Positions 37,152 through 46,313 of a stretch of DNA of 64,000 bases are shown piece after piece. The notes under the pieces were generated by a model. The model was given only the letters and a program-made list of their open reading frames with translations. It was not told the origin of the DNA and ran no database searches. Every line of letters starts with the position of its first letter. Position 1 is the stretch's first letter. Source of the DNA: Paenibacillus durus (GTDB lineage: Bacteria; Bacillota; Bacilli; Paenibacillales; Paenibacillaceae); the NCBI RefSeq assembly GCF_000756615.1, contig NZ_CP009288.1, forward strand, positions 5,890,001 through 5,954,000, given 5' to 3'. The position numbers and the translations under genes were made by a program.

Positions 37152-37979
37152 ATGTTAAAAATCAGCGCTTTCTCCAAGTTGACCCGGGTCTCCGTTAAAA
37201 CTTTACGATTTTACGATGACCTGGGGCTGTTAAAACCCGCCGTCGTAGATGAAAATAATGGCTATCGATATTATACCGAAGAACAGCTTCTGACGGTTAA
37301 GCGTATCGTTGCCTTGAAAGAACAAGGCTTCACATTAGAGCAAATCAAGCCCCTGCTGGAAGAAAACGTTATACCGGAGGCAGTGAAGAATCAGTTAGCG
37401 GTTAAAAAGAAAGAACTTGAGCAGGCCATCCATGAAGCGCAAAGTCAGCTTAACGAGATCGACAAAAGGCTAACCCGTATAGAAAAATCGGAGGAGCATC
37501 ATCAACATACACCGGCTGCAATTCGATACGTAGAACCCCAACTCACTGCTTCCATACGTGACAAGATCCCGCGAACACAGTTGTGTCTGCTGTTGGACGA
37601 AATTTTGCAGTACGTCCGTTCCTGCGGGGAGGCTGAAGGACGTTTACTGACGATTGTATGGCATGATTTCGGCAGCAGAAATTCAGATCTAGCCGATATC
37701 GAGGTCGCACTGCCCCTAACCAAGGTTATTCCAGACAGAGGAAGAGTGAAAGTCGGGATCCTCCCTGAATTGAAGGCCGCAGCTTCCCTTGTTCACCAGT
37801 GCAACCCTTACCACAATGATTGTCCGGCTGTCACTGAACTCCTGTCATGGATTCGATCCCAAAGCCTGGTCCCTTCCGCAAAAGCACCGGTCCGTGAAAT
37901 CTATTTAACTTCAGACCAAGATATGTACGGAACCTTACGGTTGGCTGAGCTGCTTATCCCCATCGAGCATACTGGCTAA
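37152..37979 (+). CDS. MerR regulator with ligand-binding tail
   Basis: 275 residues. Winged helix at 1-70 (VSVKTLRFYDDLGLL, YRYYTEEQLLTVKRI), then a coiled coil to about 120 and a GyrI-like ligand domain (PRTQLCLLLDEILQYVRSCG, VHQCNPYHNDCPAVTELLSW). Cysteines in the ligand pocket region may matter for sensing. It probably controls the SDR gene at 38117, whose promoter has the overlong 20-base spacer and dyad used by MerR proteins. Confidence 0.85.
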   Translation: MLKISAFSKLTRVSVKTLRFYDDLGLLKPAVVDENNGYRYYTEEQLLTVKRIVALKEQGFTLEQIKPLLEENVIPEAVKNQLAVKKKELEQAIHEAQSQLNEIDKRLTRIEKSEEHHQHTPAAIRYVEPQLTASIRDKIPRTQLCLLLDEILQYVRSCGEAEGRLLTIVWHDFGSRNSDLADIEVALPLTKVIPDRGRVKVGILPELKAAASLVHQCNPYHNDCPAVTELLSWIRSQSLVPSAKAPVREIYLTSDQDMYGTLRLAELLIPIEHTG

Positions 37980-37983
37980 CACT

Positions 37984-38028
37984 CCATGTTTTATTCTGCA
38001 AGTTGCAGAATGAAGCATGGTTTTTTTT
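37984..38028 (+). terminator. Terminator of the MerR gene
   Basis: CCATG..TTATTCTGC / GCAGAAT..CATGG stem followed by eight T. Confidence 0.9.
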
Positions 38029-38053
38029 ATGCGGAAAAAGAATCAAAGTCTCC

Positions 38054-38085
38054 TTGACTCTCCCCTTAACTGGAGGGTGTAAAGT
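38054..38085 (+). promoter_or_regulatory. MerR-type promoter of the SDR gene
   Basis: TTGACT (38054-38059) and TAAAGT (38080-38085) are 20 bases apart, too far for ordinary sigma-A promoters. The spacer holds a dyad, CTCCCC-TTAACT-GGAGGG. This is the standard layout of MerR-activated promoters, so the regulator at 37152-37979 is the probable activator. Confidence 0.8.
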
Positions 38086-38116
38086 AATGCTGCACATAAA
38101 AAGGAGAGTGGAACCA

Positions 38117-38881
38117 ATGAAACGGCTGGAAGGAAAAGTGGCTTTGGTCACAGGAGGAAGCAGAGGGATCGGGAAAGGGATTGCCCTGCGTCTGGCAGAG
38201 GAAGGGGCTCTGGTTGCCGTTCACTATGGGAACCGCCGTGATGCAGCGGAAGATGTCGTTCGCACCATTGAAGAACAAGGAGGGCGGGCCATAGCAATAG
38301 GTGCAGGACTCGAAACGGTCGCTGGAGCGAAGCAGTTGATTCAATCCTTGGAGGAAGCACTCCTTCGCCATACCGGAGATCACCAGTTCGACATTCTGGT
38401 TAACAACGCCGGAATCGGCACTTCACAACCATTTGAAGAGACAACGGAAGAAGCATTCAACGAATTATTTGCGGTAAATGTAAAAGCACCGTTCTTCCTC
38501 GTCCAGCAGGCATTGCCGCTGCTGCGCAGCGGAGGACGTATTATCAACATCTCTTCCGGTGTTACACGAATCGCATATCCTCACATTATGGCCTATAACT
38601 TGACGAAAGGAGCACTCAATACATTTACCCTGCATCTTGCGCAATTATTGGGACCGCGCGGCATTACGGTGAATGCTGTTCTTCCCGGCATCGTCGATAC
38701 GGACGTCAACGCCTCTTGGCTGCACACACCGGAAGGGCAAAAGTATGCATCCGAAATGTCGGCCCTCGGCCGGATCGGACAGCCCTCAGATATCGCGGAC
38801 ATCGTCGCTTTCCTCTCCTCTTCGGACAGCCGTTGGGTAACGGGACAAATGGTTGATGCTACCGGCGGTTCACATCTGTAA
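38117..38881 (+). CDS. SDR-family oxidoreductase (FabG-like)
   Basis: 254 residues from ATG 38117 (MKRLEGKVALVTGG) behind AAAAGGAG. Rossmann motif TGGSRGIGKG, NNAG at about 95, catalytic Ser in NISSG, and YNLTK as the Tyr-Lys pair. The C-terminal WVTGQMVDATGG is typical of NAD(P)H-dependent 3-oxoacyl or sugar/alcohol dehydrogenases. Its natural substrate is unknown. The MerR-type promoter upstream suggests induction by a toxic small molecule, so a detoxifying reductase is plausible. Confidence 0.88.
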   Translation: MKRLEGKVALVTGGSRGIGKGIALRLAEEGALVAVHYGNRRDAAEDVVRTIEEQGGRAIAIGAGLETVAGAKQLIQSLEEALLRHTGDHQFDILVNNAGIGTSQPFEETTEEAFNELFAVNVKAPFFLVQQALPLLRSGGRIINISSGVTRIAYPHIMAYNLTKGALNTFTLHLAQLLGPRGITVNAVLPGIVDTDVNASWLHTPEGQKYASEMSALGRIGQPSDIADIVAFLSSSDSRWVTGQMVDATGGSHL

Positions 38882-38888
38882 GCATAGT

Positions 38889-38922
38889 TAAGAGGAGCAA
38901 AACCATGGTTCTGCTCCTCTTA
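38889..38922. terminator. Terminator between SDR and mqo genes
   Basis: AAGAGGAGCA...TGCTCCTCTT perfect stem between convergent stops. Confidence 0.8.
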
Positions 38923-38943
38923 GCCTTGACCTGCTTCGGGTTA

Positions 38944-40497
38944 TCATGGGCGGAATGCCGCTTCCCCTACTTCCGGCAAACTTTTATTAGGCGTCTTGTT
39001 CTCAGGCTTCCCTATCCCATTCGTTAGACCGAGCGACCGCGCGGTTGAAGTGTGAATTTTGCGTATAAGCTCCGGGTTTTCAGGCAGTGACAGGTCATAA
39101 GAGGGAATCATTTCTTTAAGCTTCGGTTCCCACGCTTTAATAAGTTGCGGGAAGCATTTTTCGATGACCTCAAGCATGACGGAAACGGCGGTAGAAGCAC
39201 CGGGAGAAGCGCCGAGCAATGCAGCGATCGAGCCGTCGGCGGCACTAATCACTTCCGTGCCAAATTGAAGCGTTCCTTTGCCGGAAGCCATATTTTTGAT
39301 AATTTGCACACGCTGGCCCGCCACCACCAGATCCCAATCCTCGCTTTTGGCGTTCGGAACAAATTCCCGCAAAGCTTCCATGCGCTGTTCTTTAGATAAC
39401 ATCACTTGCTCGATCAGGTATTTGGTCAGCCCAAAATTTTTGGCGCCTGCCGCCAGCATCGTTACGAGATTATCCGGTTTGACCGAAGTGATCAAATCAA
39501 ACATCGAACCGAATTTCAAGAACTTGGGCGAGAAGCCGGCAAACGGGCCAAAAAACAACGATTCTTCCTTGTCAATGAACCTTGTGTCCAGATGCGGAAC
39601 AGACATGGGCGGAGCGCCAACCGCGGCTTTACCGTATACTTTGGCATGATGCTGCGCGACAATATCCGGTTTCCGGCACACCATAAACAGTCCGCTTACC
39701 GGAAATCCGCCGATGCCTTTTCCTTCGGGAATACCGGATTTCTGCAGCAAATGCAGGCTTCCTCCCCCGCCGCCGATAAAGACGAATTTGGCCGAATGGC
39801 GCCCTACGGTACCGCTATCCAGATTCCGGACTTTCAACTCCCACGAGCCGTCGCCCGTACGCTTAATGTCATCCACCTGATGGTTGAACTTCAGATCGAC
39901 GTTGTTACTCTTTAAGTGGTCAAACAAGATGCGCGTCAAAGCGCCGAAATTGACATCCGTTCCCGATTCGATTCTCGTTGCCGCTATCGGCTGATTGAGT
40001 GTCCGTTCTTTCATCATAAGCGGAATCCATTTCATCAGTTGTGCCGGGTCATCGGAAAATTCCATCCCTTGAAACAGAGGATGGTCTGATAGCGCTTTAA
40101 ATCGTTTTCTTAAAAAGGCTGCATCCTGTTCCCCTTGTACAAAGCTCATATGAGGCACAGGCACGATAAAGTCGCGCGGATTCCGTATCCGCTGGCTGTC
40201 CACCAGATAAGACCAAAACTGCTTGGAAACCTGATACTCTTCATTCACGGTTATCGCTTTGCTAATATTGACCGATCCGTCCGGTTGTTCGGCAGTGTAG
40301 TTCAGCTCGCATAGCGAAGAATGCCCCGTCCCCGCATTATTCCATTCGTTAGAGCTTTCCTCTCCTGCGCCCCCGCGCCGCTCAAACACGGTGATTTTCC
40401 AGTCCGGCGCTAATTCTTTCAGCAGTGAACCCAATGTCGCACTCATGATTCCGGCACCAATTAAAATAACGTCGGTTTTCGTTTGTCCGTTGCTCAT
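38944..40497 (-). CDS. mqo: Malate:quinone oxidoreductase
   Basis: 517 residues, the usual length. FAD-binding GAGIMSATLG near residue 14, then family-specific stretches: ERRGGAGEESSNEWNNAGTG, PHMSFVQGEQD, FIGGGGGSLHLLQKSGIPEG, and TARSLGLTNGIGKP close to the end. It oxidises malate to oxaloacetate at the membrane and passes electrons to quinone, bypassing NAD-dependent malate dehydrogenase in the citric acid cycle. Single-gene unit. A short fragment of this gene is copied at 46209-46244. Confidence 0.95.
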   Translation of the reverse strand: MSNGQTKTDVILIGAGIMSATLGSLLKELAPDWKITVFERRGGAGEESSNEWNNAGTGHSSLCELNYTAEQPDGSVNISKAITVNEEYQVSKQFWSYLVDSQRIRNPRDFIVPVPHMSFVQGEQDAAFLRKRFKALSDHPLFQGMEFSDDPAQLMKWIPLMMKERTLNQPIAATRIESGTDVNFGALTRILFDHLKSNNVDLKFNHQVDDIKRTGDGSWELKVRNLDSGTVGRHSAKFVFIGGGGGSLHLLQKSGIPEGKGIGGFPVSGLFMVCRKPDIVAQHHAKVYGKAAVGAPPMSVPHLDTRFIDKEESLFFGPFAGFSPKFLKFGSMFDLITSVKPDNLVTMLAAGAKNFGLTKYLIEQVMLSKEQRMEALREFVPNAKSEDWDLVVAGQRVQIIKNMASGKGTLQFGTEVISAADGSIAALLGASPGASTAVSVMLEVIEKCFPQLIKAWEPKLKEMIPSYDLSLPENPELIRKIHTSTARSLGLTNGIGKPENKTPNKSLPEVGEAAFRP

Positions 40498-40797
40498 TTT
40501 TACCGTCCTTCTACCCTACAATTTGCAGGAAGGATGTAAGGCGCTCCTGCTTAGGCGCCATAGCAAGCCAGCGCGCGACCGGGTCGCACACCTTTTTCTG
40601 GATCAATGTTGACCTAACCTTAGTGTATCACTATTGTTATTAGATTTTAATATTTATCTAATTTTTTATTGGATTAGTGTTGACTAATTGATGCCAATGG
40701 GTGCTGTGAAATGGCAAACTTTAAGGCCATCCAATGCGGATGACCTTTTTCTTTAAGCGAACGTTTCCCTATGGACTGCTTCTATGCTGCCTCGGAA
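40498..40797. other. Intergenic, mqo promoter region
   Basis: A+T-rich DNA with the hairpin-prone stretch AACACTAATCC/GGATTAGTGTT near 40650-40685 on the minus strand. No gene is seen. Confidence 0.5.
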
Positions 40798-41676
40798 TTA
40801 TTTCACTTCCACCGGTTCGAACAAGTTCAGATAATATTTGCTGCCGCAACCGTCCGGATTGTCATTACGAATATGTTCTTCCAGGCATAGTCTTGATGGG
40901 TCGGATTTGTACTTACTATGCTTTGACAAGTGACGCATTAACGTTGTCCATGAACCGCCTATGTCATCACTGCTTTCCAACATCGCGTACAGACCGCCGG
41001 GCAGCACCATTTCTTGCAAATGTGATGAAACATCCACTCCATCCGGGATTGCAGCGCACATACCATATCCATATGGGGTGCCGAGATGACTTGGCAGCGG
41101 CTCCACATTACCACCAAAAAAACGTGCCGTACCCAGTAAATTGGACGACGTAATCCAATCCAGCACCGGCGCCATTGCCTCATCTTCCGGAGAGACACCT
41201 ACAGCAATATTATAGGCTACCCTCATAGGAGGCAGGGTGACTATTTTGATTATGTTGTTTTCTTCCACATTGCTCATTAATAAATCCTCCATCTCCGTAA
41301 GAATCTCATCAAGACTTGAGAGAGAATCTGTATTTTTCTTATGAAAAAGTTTCAAGACCCGGTCTAATTGCTGTTCAAAGAGCAGGATTTCTGCTCTCTG
41401 CAACTCTAAAGTGGAGATTTTATGTTCAATAATTGCGGTAAGCCGTGAAGGAGATTGGCTTGCAATAACAGATTTTATATCTTTTATCGGGATATCCATT
41501 TTTCGAAGAACTGCAGTAATTCGGATACATAAGAGTGCATTTTCATCATAAATTCTCCATCCGGAAGAGGGATCTCTTGAACTTTTAAACAATCCTTCTG
41601 ATTCCCAGTGGCGCAAGGTGCGACTCGTCAGTCCCATCTGCTCCGACAACTGATTGATTGCAACAGATCTGTTCAT
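40798..41676 (-). CDS. MerR regulator with GyrI-like domain
   Basis: 292 residues: MerR winged helix (LTSRTLRHWESEGLF, WRIYDENALLCI), coiled coil, then a ligand domain from about 150 (VTLPPMRVAYNIAVGVSPED; GYGMCAAIPDGVDV). ATG after AAAGGAG. Its minus-strand promoter (TTGTCG...TATAAT, about 41700-41735) contains a near-palindrome TGACGC-T-GCGACA, a likely autoregulatory operator. The AraC-like regulator at 41875 is divergent. A fragment of this gene is copied at 46245-46313. Confidence 0.85.
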   Translation of the reverse strand: MNRSVAINQLSEQMGLTSRTLRHWESEGLFKSSRDPSSGWRIYDENALLCIRITAVLRKMDIPIKDIKSVIASQSPSRLTAIIEHKISTLELQRAEILLFEQQLDRVLKLFHKKNTDSLSSLDEILTEMEDLLMSNVEENNIIKIVTLPPMRVAYNIAVGVSPEDEAMAPVLDWITSSNLLGTARFFGGNVEPLPSHLGTPYGYGMCAAIPDGVDVSSHLQEMVLPGGLYAMLESSDDIGGSWTTLMRHLSKHSKYKSDPSRLCLEEHIRNDNPDGCGSKYYLNLFEPVEVK

Positions 41677-41874
41677 CCAAAGTCTCCTTTCCGAGCTCTC
41701 AATATTATAGTAGCACTTGACGCTGCGACAATTTCAAGGGGAATCTTTCTGTTCTCCGTCAATATCATCGTCGTTCCATTGACAGATTCCAGAAGCAGCA
41801 AAGCTGGAACAGTCAGGTACTTCGGCTGTTGTTATAATGAAATCAACCGTACGGGGAAAGGGAATGGTGATGGT

Positions 41875-42792
41875 TTGAACTATAGCGTTGATATCAAACG
41901 CAGCATCGAATATATTGAGGCCAACATTAAGGAAAAACTGACACCAGAAATCGTTTCTTGGCATGCCGGATACTCTTTGTATCATTTCTGCAGGGTTTTT
42001 CAAGTATGTATGGGGGTTCCTGTCATGGAATATATTCGAAAGAGACGGTTGTCCTTAGCATCAGTAGAGCTCTATAAAGGCAGAAAAATCATCGATATTG
42101 CGCTTGATTACGGTTATGAAACACAGAGCGGATTCACTAAAGCTTTTCGTAAGGAGTATGGCTATAACCCGACACAATATGCAGTAAGGATGGCAGGTGT
42201 CCAAAACTATCTTAATGGAGAAAAAAATACCTTGAAATTAGGAGGCTGTTATATGGTTCCTACAATGATCTCAAAGCCGTCATTTAAAGTTGCCGGTTAT
42301 GGAATAACAACCAATATCGCAGATGGAAGTTTTACTAAAGATATTGCTGCTTTTTGGAACAATTACGATATTAACGGATGGGAATGTAAAATGTATGACC
42401 TGCTTAATCCACCGAAACATGGTGAAGTCGGGATCTGTGTACCGGAGTCTAGAGAAAGCGATAGCTTGATCTATTTGCTAGGAGTCATTGTTGAAGATTT
42501 TGAAAAAGTGACTCCAGACATGATTACTCTTGAAGTGCCTGAAGCTACCTACGCCGTATTCACTACTCCTCCTGTGGATGTGACAATCGGAGGAAAAAAC
42601 GGTAAAGCCAATCAGGAGGATTTCCCCAACGCGATTAGTAAAACATGGAAGTATATCTTTGAGGAATGGTTCAAGGATAGTGGGTATGAGTATGATGAGA
42701 CCAAATTGGATTTTGAATTCTACGATGAACGCTGCCATTTCCGTCCAGATACAGTTATGGATATCTATGTACCCGTTATAAAGAAGATTTAA
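41875..42792 (+). CDS. AraC regulator with GyrI-like effector domain
   Basis: About 305 residues from TTG 41875 (LNYSVDIKRSIEYIEANI) after AAAGGGAATGG; the open frame extends far upstream over the divergent merR promoter and is not credible there. N-terminal double helix-turn-helix (WHAGYSLYHFCRVFQ; IDIALDYGYETQSGFTKAFR) and C-terminal ligand domain (SKPSFKVAGYGITTNIADG; WKYIFEEWFKDSGYEYDE). Probably senses amphipathic or cationic compounds like other GyrI-fold proteins; no target gene is evident. Confidence 0.82.
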   Translation: MNYSVDIKRSIEYIEANIKEKLTPEIVSWHAGYSLYHFCRVFQVCMGVPVMEYIRKRRLSLASVELYKGRKIIDIALDYGYETQSGFTKAFRKEYGYNPTQYAVRMAGVQNYLNGEKNTLKLGGCYMVPTMISKPSFKVAGYGITTNIADGSFTKDIAAFWNNYDINGWECKMYDLLNPPKHGEVGICVPESRESDSLIYLLGVIVEDFEKVTPDMITLEVPEATYAVFTTPPVDVTIGGKNGKANQEDFPNAISKTWKYIFEEWFKDSGYEYDETKLDFEFYDERCHFRPDTVMDIYVPVIKKI

Positions 42793-43163
42793 GCTGAAAT
42801 AGTAAATAGAGAAAGGGCTGTTTCCCCATGATATGGAGATTACGGTCCTTTTTTGCTCTTCAAGCCTTCTTTATTGTCTCATAGAATGAAATTAACTTCT
42901 TGTAGTTGTGAATTCGCCGCTGATTTGATAAAAAGCGACGGATTCCTCCCCCAAAATATAATACTCCCCCCTAGAATTTAGTGTGTTTATGTAATTAACT
43001 GTATGTTGTTTTTAAAATACCTTATGTTTCAGTAGCCATACCAAGAATAAAGGATCGAAAAACTTCTGTTGCCTACGAGGTGAAAAACGCCAAAATGCAA
43101 ACTGTTTAATATTTTCATAGTGTTATATCATGTTTTGAAATAAACGTACAGGAGGTTCTGCAT
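42793..43163. other. Intergenic region before the SLH amidase
   Basis: A weak hairpin (AAAGGGC...GGTCCTTTTTTG, about 42810-42858) may end the AraC transcript. The remainder is A+T-rich leader of the amidase gene with no recognised element. Confidence 0.5.
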
Positions 43164-45443
43164 TTGCTCAAAAAATTAAAAGTCTATATGAACCTATCGT
43201 CGAATCGGGCCATAAAACGGTCCAAAGGCGTGTCCATTTCCCGTATTGTGCGAACCGCCGTCCGACAGCTTGTACCTGTGGCGATCATTAACGCGCTCCT
43301 CTTTACGGGCCTACTGCCCATGACTACGTTTGCGGCAAGCAATGTCGATATCGTCGATATCGGTGTCGTCAGGCTGGCCGATGCACTGGAGGCTGGGGAG
43401 ATTACCAGCGTTGAAGCAGTCCAGCAGTACCTGGACCGGATCAAAGCATATGACAAAGAGATCAACGGCAAACCAGGCTTGGGCACCATCGTGACGCTCA
43501 ACGAAGATGCGCTCGCCCAAGCTGCCGAGCTTGACGCCGAACGTACGAGCGGCAAGGTTCGCGGCCCGCTGCACGGCATCCCTGTTCTCGTGAAGGACAA
43601 CATTAATACGGCCGATATGCCTACCAGCCATGGCAATCAAGCTCTCGCCACCTACCAACCGCTGGAGGATGCGACTGTTGTCCAACGGCTTAAAGACGCA
43701 GGAGCAATCATCTTAGGGAAGACGAATATGGCCGAGTTCGCCATGTTCTGGGACACCGCCAGCTCCGTCCACGGCCGGACGTATAATCCGTACGACCTCG
43801 CGAAAAATATCAACGGATCCAGCGGCGGCACGGGTGCCGCGGTTGCCGCGAGCTTGGCGGCGATTGGCCTCGGAACCGAGTCTTGCGGCTCCATTACCGA
43901 CGTCGCCGCGTTTACTAACCTGGTTGGCTTCCGTCCGACGGTCGGACTCGGCTCCATGGCGGGGGTCGACTACAACCCGCTCGGAGATGCGATCGGACCG
44001 CTTGCGCTATCGGTTCAGGACGCGGCCATGCTGCTCGACGTGATCGCTGGAACCGATCCTAAGGACCCCTGGACCGTTGAAGCGGATGCCAACAAACCGA
44101 AATCCTATGTCGATTCGCTGTCCGATACGTCTCTCAAGGGTGCGCGGATCGGGTACGCAGTCGCGCCGTTCGGCGGATACGACTATATCCCCGGTACAGA
44201 ATCCGATGCCACCCTCTCGGTTGTCGACGGAGCGGTCGCCGATCTGGAAGCTCAAGGCGCCACGGTTGTAAAAATCCCGCTGAATCGGAGCTGGTGGAAC
44301 ACCTACGCCCCTGCGGATGCATCTTATTGGGCGACGACCGGGCACGAAGATTACTTCGTACGTACCAAAGCGGAGTGGCCGGTGGGCTTGGCAGCACTGA
44401 CCGAGCCTTTCGACAAAATCAACTTCGGCGACATCATCGCCGGCAGCCCCAATATGGAAAAAACTGCTAAAGAATGGTTGTCGTGGGACGACAAACAACC
44501 GCGCGACGAAAAAGGCTTCGCTGCCGCAGTCGACGCACGGAAGAAGTTCGCGGAAGGCGTAGACGGAATTTTCTCCGAATACCAGCTCGATGCACTAGCA
44601 TATCCGACCGTCGCGGCTCCGCCGGCGACTGTCCACGAAGACCCGGCTGTACTCATCGATCCCGAACAGTTCGGCACCCATTGCGGCTGGGCTAACTACA
44701 CCGGACGCCCTGTTGTCACCGTACCGGCAGGGTTCGCCGACGACTTCCCCGTCGGGATCAGCTTACTCGGTTCGAAGTACGCTGATGCCGAGCTGTTAAG
44801 CTTTGCTTACGACTTGCAAGAATCCACACGCAACCGCAAGGCACCTAAGCTGACGCCTTCGTTGCTTGCAGGTGTTTCATCCGGCGGCGATCCGAAGCCG
44901 GCTGCGACGCTTGAGGATATCAAAGGACATTGGGCGGAAGAGCAGATCCAAGAAGCTTTCAGCAGGGGACTTATAAAGGGCGATCCGGATCGGAAGTTCC
45001 GCCCGGATGAACCCGTTACACGAACGGAATTTATCGGATTACTCGTCCGAACGCTGCAACTGCAGAGGAGTAACAGCGGGCTGAACTTTACCGATCAGGC
45101 GGATATTCCGGAATGGGCGAGGGAAGATATCGCGGCAGCGGTTCATCTCGGTATCGTTACTGGCTACGAGGACGGGACGTTCCGTCCGAATCGGTCAGTT
45201 ACTCGCGCGGAGATGGCTGTACTGCTCGGGAAGGCCGCCGGTTTGGCACAAGACGGACAATCAGGGGTTCGGTTTACCGACAGCGACGAAATTCCCGAAT
45301 GGGCCTCGGCTTCCGTCTTGGCCGTGACGCAGACGCAGCTGATGAACGGGCGAAGCGAGAAGCGTTTCGAACCGAACGCCGCGACGACACGGGCTGAAGC
45401 GACGGTGATTCTGGGGAGGTTGCAGGGACTCAAGTCTGAATAG
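43164..45443 (+). CDS. Secreted amidase-signature hydrolase with three SLH domains
   Basis: 759 residues from TTG 43164 after GGAGG. A long signal peptide ends near TTFAAS (about residue 57). The amidase domain (60-560) has the full Ser-cisSer-Lys triad: VLVKDN, NGSSGGTG and ESCGSITD. The C-terminal 180 residues hold three SLH modules (IKGHWAEEQIQEAFSRGLIK; DIAAAVHLGIVTGYEDG; and a third with WASASVLAVTQTQL) that bind pyruvylated secondary wall polymer and keep the enzyme on the cell surface. It hydrolyses an amide bond in an unknown extracellular substrate. The fusion of a usually cytoplasmic amidase with SLH anchors is notable. Confidence 0.92.
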   Translation: MLKKLKVYMNLSSNRAIKRSKGVSISRIVRTAVRQLVPVAIINALLFTGLLPMTTFAASNVDIVDIGVVRLADALEAGEITSVEAVQQYLDRIKAYDKEINGKPGLGTIVTLNEDALAQAAELDAERTSGKVRGPLHGIPVLVKDNINTADMPTSHGNQALATYQPLEDATVVQRLKDAGAIILGKTNMAEFAMFWDTASSVHGRTYNPYDLAKNINGSSGGTGAAVAASLAAIGLGTESCGSITDVAAFTNLVGFRPTVGLGSMAGVDYNPLGDAIGPLALSVQDAAMLLDVIAGTDPKDPWTVEADANKPKSYVDSLSDTSLKGARIGYAVAPFGGYDYIPGTESDATLSVVDGAVADLEAQGATVVKIPLNRSWWNTYAPADASYWATTGHEDYFVRTKAEWPVGLAALTEPFDKINFGDIIAGSPNMEKTAKEWLSWDDKQPRDEKGFAAAVDARKKFAEGVDGIFSEYQLDALAYPTVAAPPATVHEDPAVLIDPEQFGTHCGWANYTGRPVVTVPAGFADDFPVGISLLGSKYADAELLSFAYDLQESTRNRKAPKLTPSLLAGVSSGGDPKPAATLEDIKGHWAEEQIQEAFSRGLIKGDPDRKFRPDEPVTRTEFIGLLVRTLQLQRSNSGLNFTDQADIPEWAREDIAAAVHLGIVTGYEDGTFRPNRSVTRAEMAVLLGKAAGLAQDGQSGVRFTDSDEIPEWASASVLAVTQTQLMNGRSEKRFEPNAATTRAEATVILGRLQGLKSE

Positions 45444-45472
45444 CATTTAAAGTTATGAAATAACATGCCTTA

Positions 45473-45513
45473 TGAGCGGAGCTGCCGATTTTTCGGGCTT
45501 CGCTTTTTCATTT
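45473..45513 (+). terminator. Terminator of the amidase gene
   Basis: AGCGGAGCTGCCG-ATTTTT-CGGGCTTCGCT stem followed by TTTTCATTTTT. Confidence 0.8.
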
Positions 45514-45628
45514 TTCGTAAAATTCAGTTAAAAATTAAATTAATAATTGTTATTACAATTACAATGGGATAAAATTAGACAAATGTCGTTGCATTTCCTC
45601 AAAAACATATACATAAAGGTGACTCCCT

Positions 45629-46108
45629 ATGACAAAAGCTACGAATCATGAGTACGTTCCTGACGAGGTAGATCATCAACTCATTCGGATTTTGACCAAC
45701 GACGGACGCGCTTCATACCGGGAGCTAGCGCAATATGTATCGTTGTCCGAGACTCGGGTACGCGTTAGAACCCAAAGACTGATCCGGGAAGGGTACATCC
45801 GCATCGTAGCGATTCCCAACTTAATCAAATTGAATGCAGCCCAAATAGCCATGCTAGGCATCCAGGTGTCGGGTAATATCGAAAAGGTCGCCGACATTCT
45901 TGCCGAATACGAACAAATCACGTTTTTGACGATCTGCGCAGGAAATTATGAGATCATCGTTGAAGTAGCCTACCAAAACACAAACTCCTTACTGGAAATC
46001 ATTCAAAAGATTCGCAGCATTCCTGACGTCAAGAACACGGACTCGTTTGTGTATTTGAAAACGTCGAAGTCGCTGTATTCGGCCGACCCTGGAATCATGA
46101 GGTCTTGA
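45629..46108 (+). CDS. Lrp/AsnC-family regulator
   Basis: 159 residues: helix-turn-helix at 15-65 (LIRILTNDGRASYRELAQYV, LSETRVRVRTQRLI) followed by the RAM ligand-binding domain (IAMLGIQVSGNIEKVADIL; TICAGNYEIIVEVA). Such proteins respond to amino acids and often control transport or catabolic genes. RBS AAAGGTGACTCCCT. No linked operon; the amidase gene upstream is co-oriented but has its own terminator. Confidence 0.9.
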   Translation: MTKATNHEYVPDEVDHQLIRILTNDGRASYRELAQYVSLSETRVRVRTQRLIREGYIRIVAIPNLIKLNAAQIAMLGIQVSGNIEKVADILAEYEQITFLTICAGNYEIIVEVAYQNTNSLLEIIQKIRSIPDVKNTDSFVYLKTSKSLYSADPGIMRS

Positions 46109-46208
46109 AACTGTTGCAGCAAGCTCTATTTAAAGACTCTGCAATACGATCCGGCAGATGAACGATTCACTGAATATGGAGCGCTTCCCTATACTGCACA
46201 TACTCCGC

Positions 46209-46313
46209 CTTTCAATTCCCGCGAGCCGTCGCCGGTACGTTTAACCACTTATGTCATCACTGCTTTCTAACATAGCGTATAGGCCGCCGAGCAACACCAT
46301 TTCTTTTAAATAT
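46209..46313 (-). pseudogene. Scar containing fragments of mqo and the merR gene
   Basis: 46209-46244 matches mqo at about 39832-39867 (shared CGAGCCGTCGCC.GTACG). 46245-46313 matches the merR gene at about 40952-41022 (TATGTCATCACTGCTTTC, AGCACCATTTCTT-like core). Order and orientation agree with the intact locus, so this is what remains of a duplicated mqo-merR segment after internal deletion. It supplies the last residues and the stop codon of the AraC gene at 46306. Confidence 0.7.

Noticed and set aside
41608..41874. Upstream extension of the AraC gene at 41875
   Set aside because: It would cover the divergent merR start and promoter and shows no domain; the TTG at 41875 with a ribosome site is preferred.
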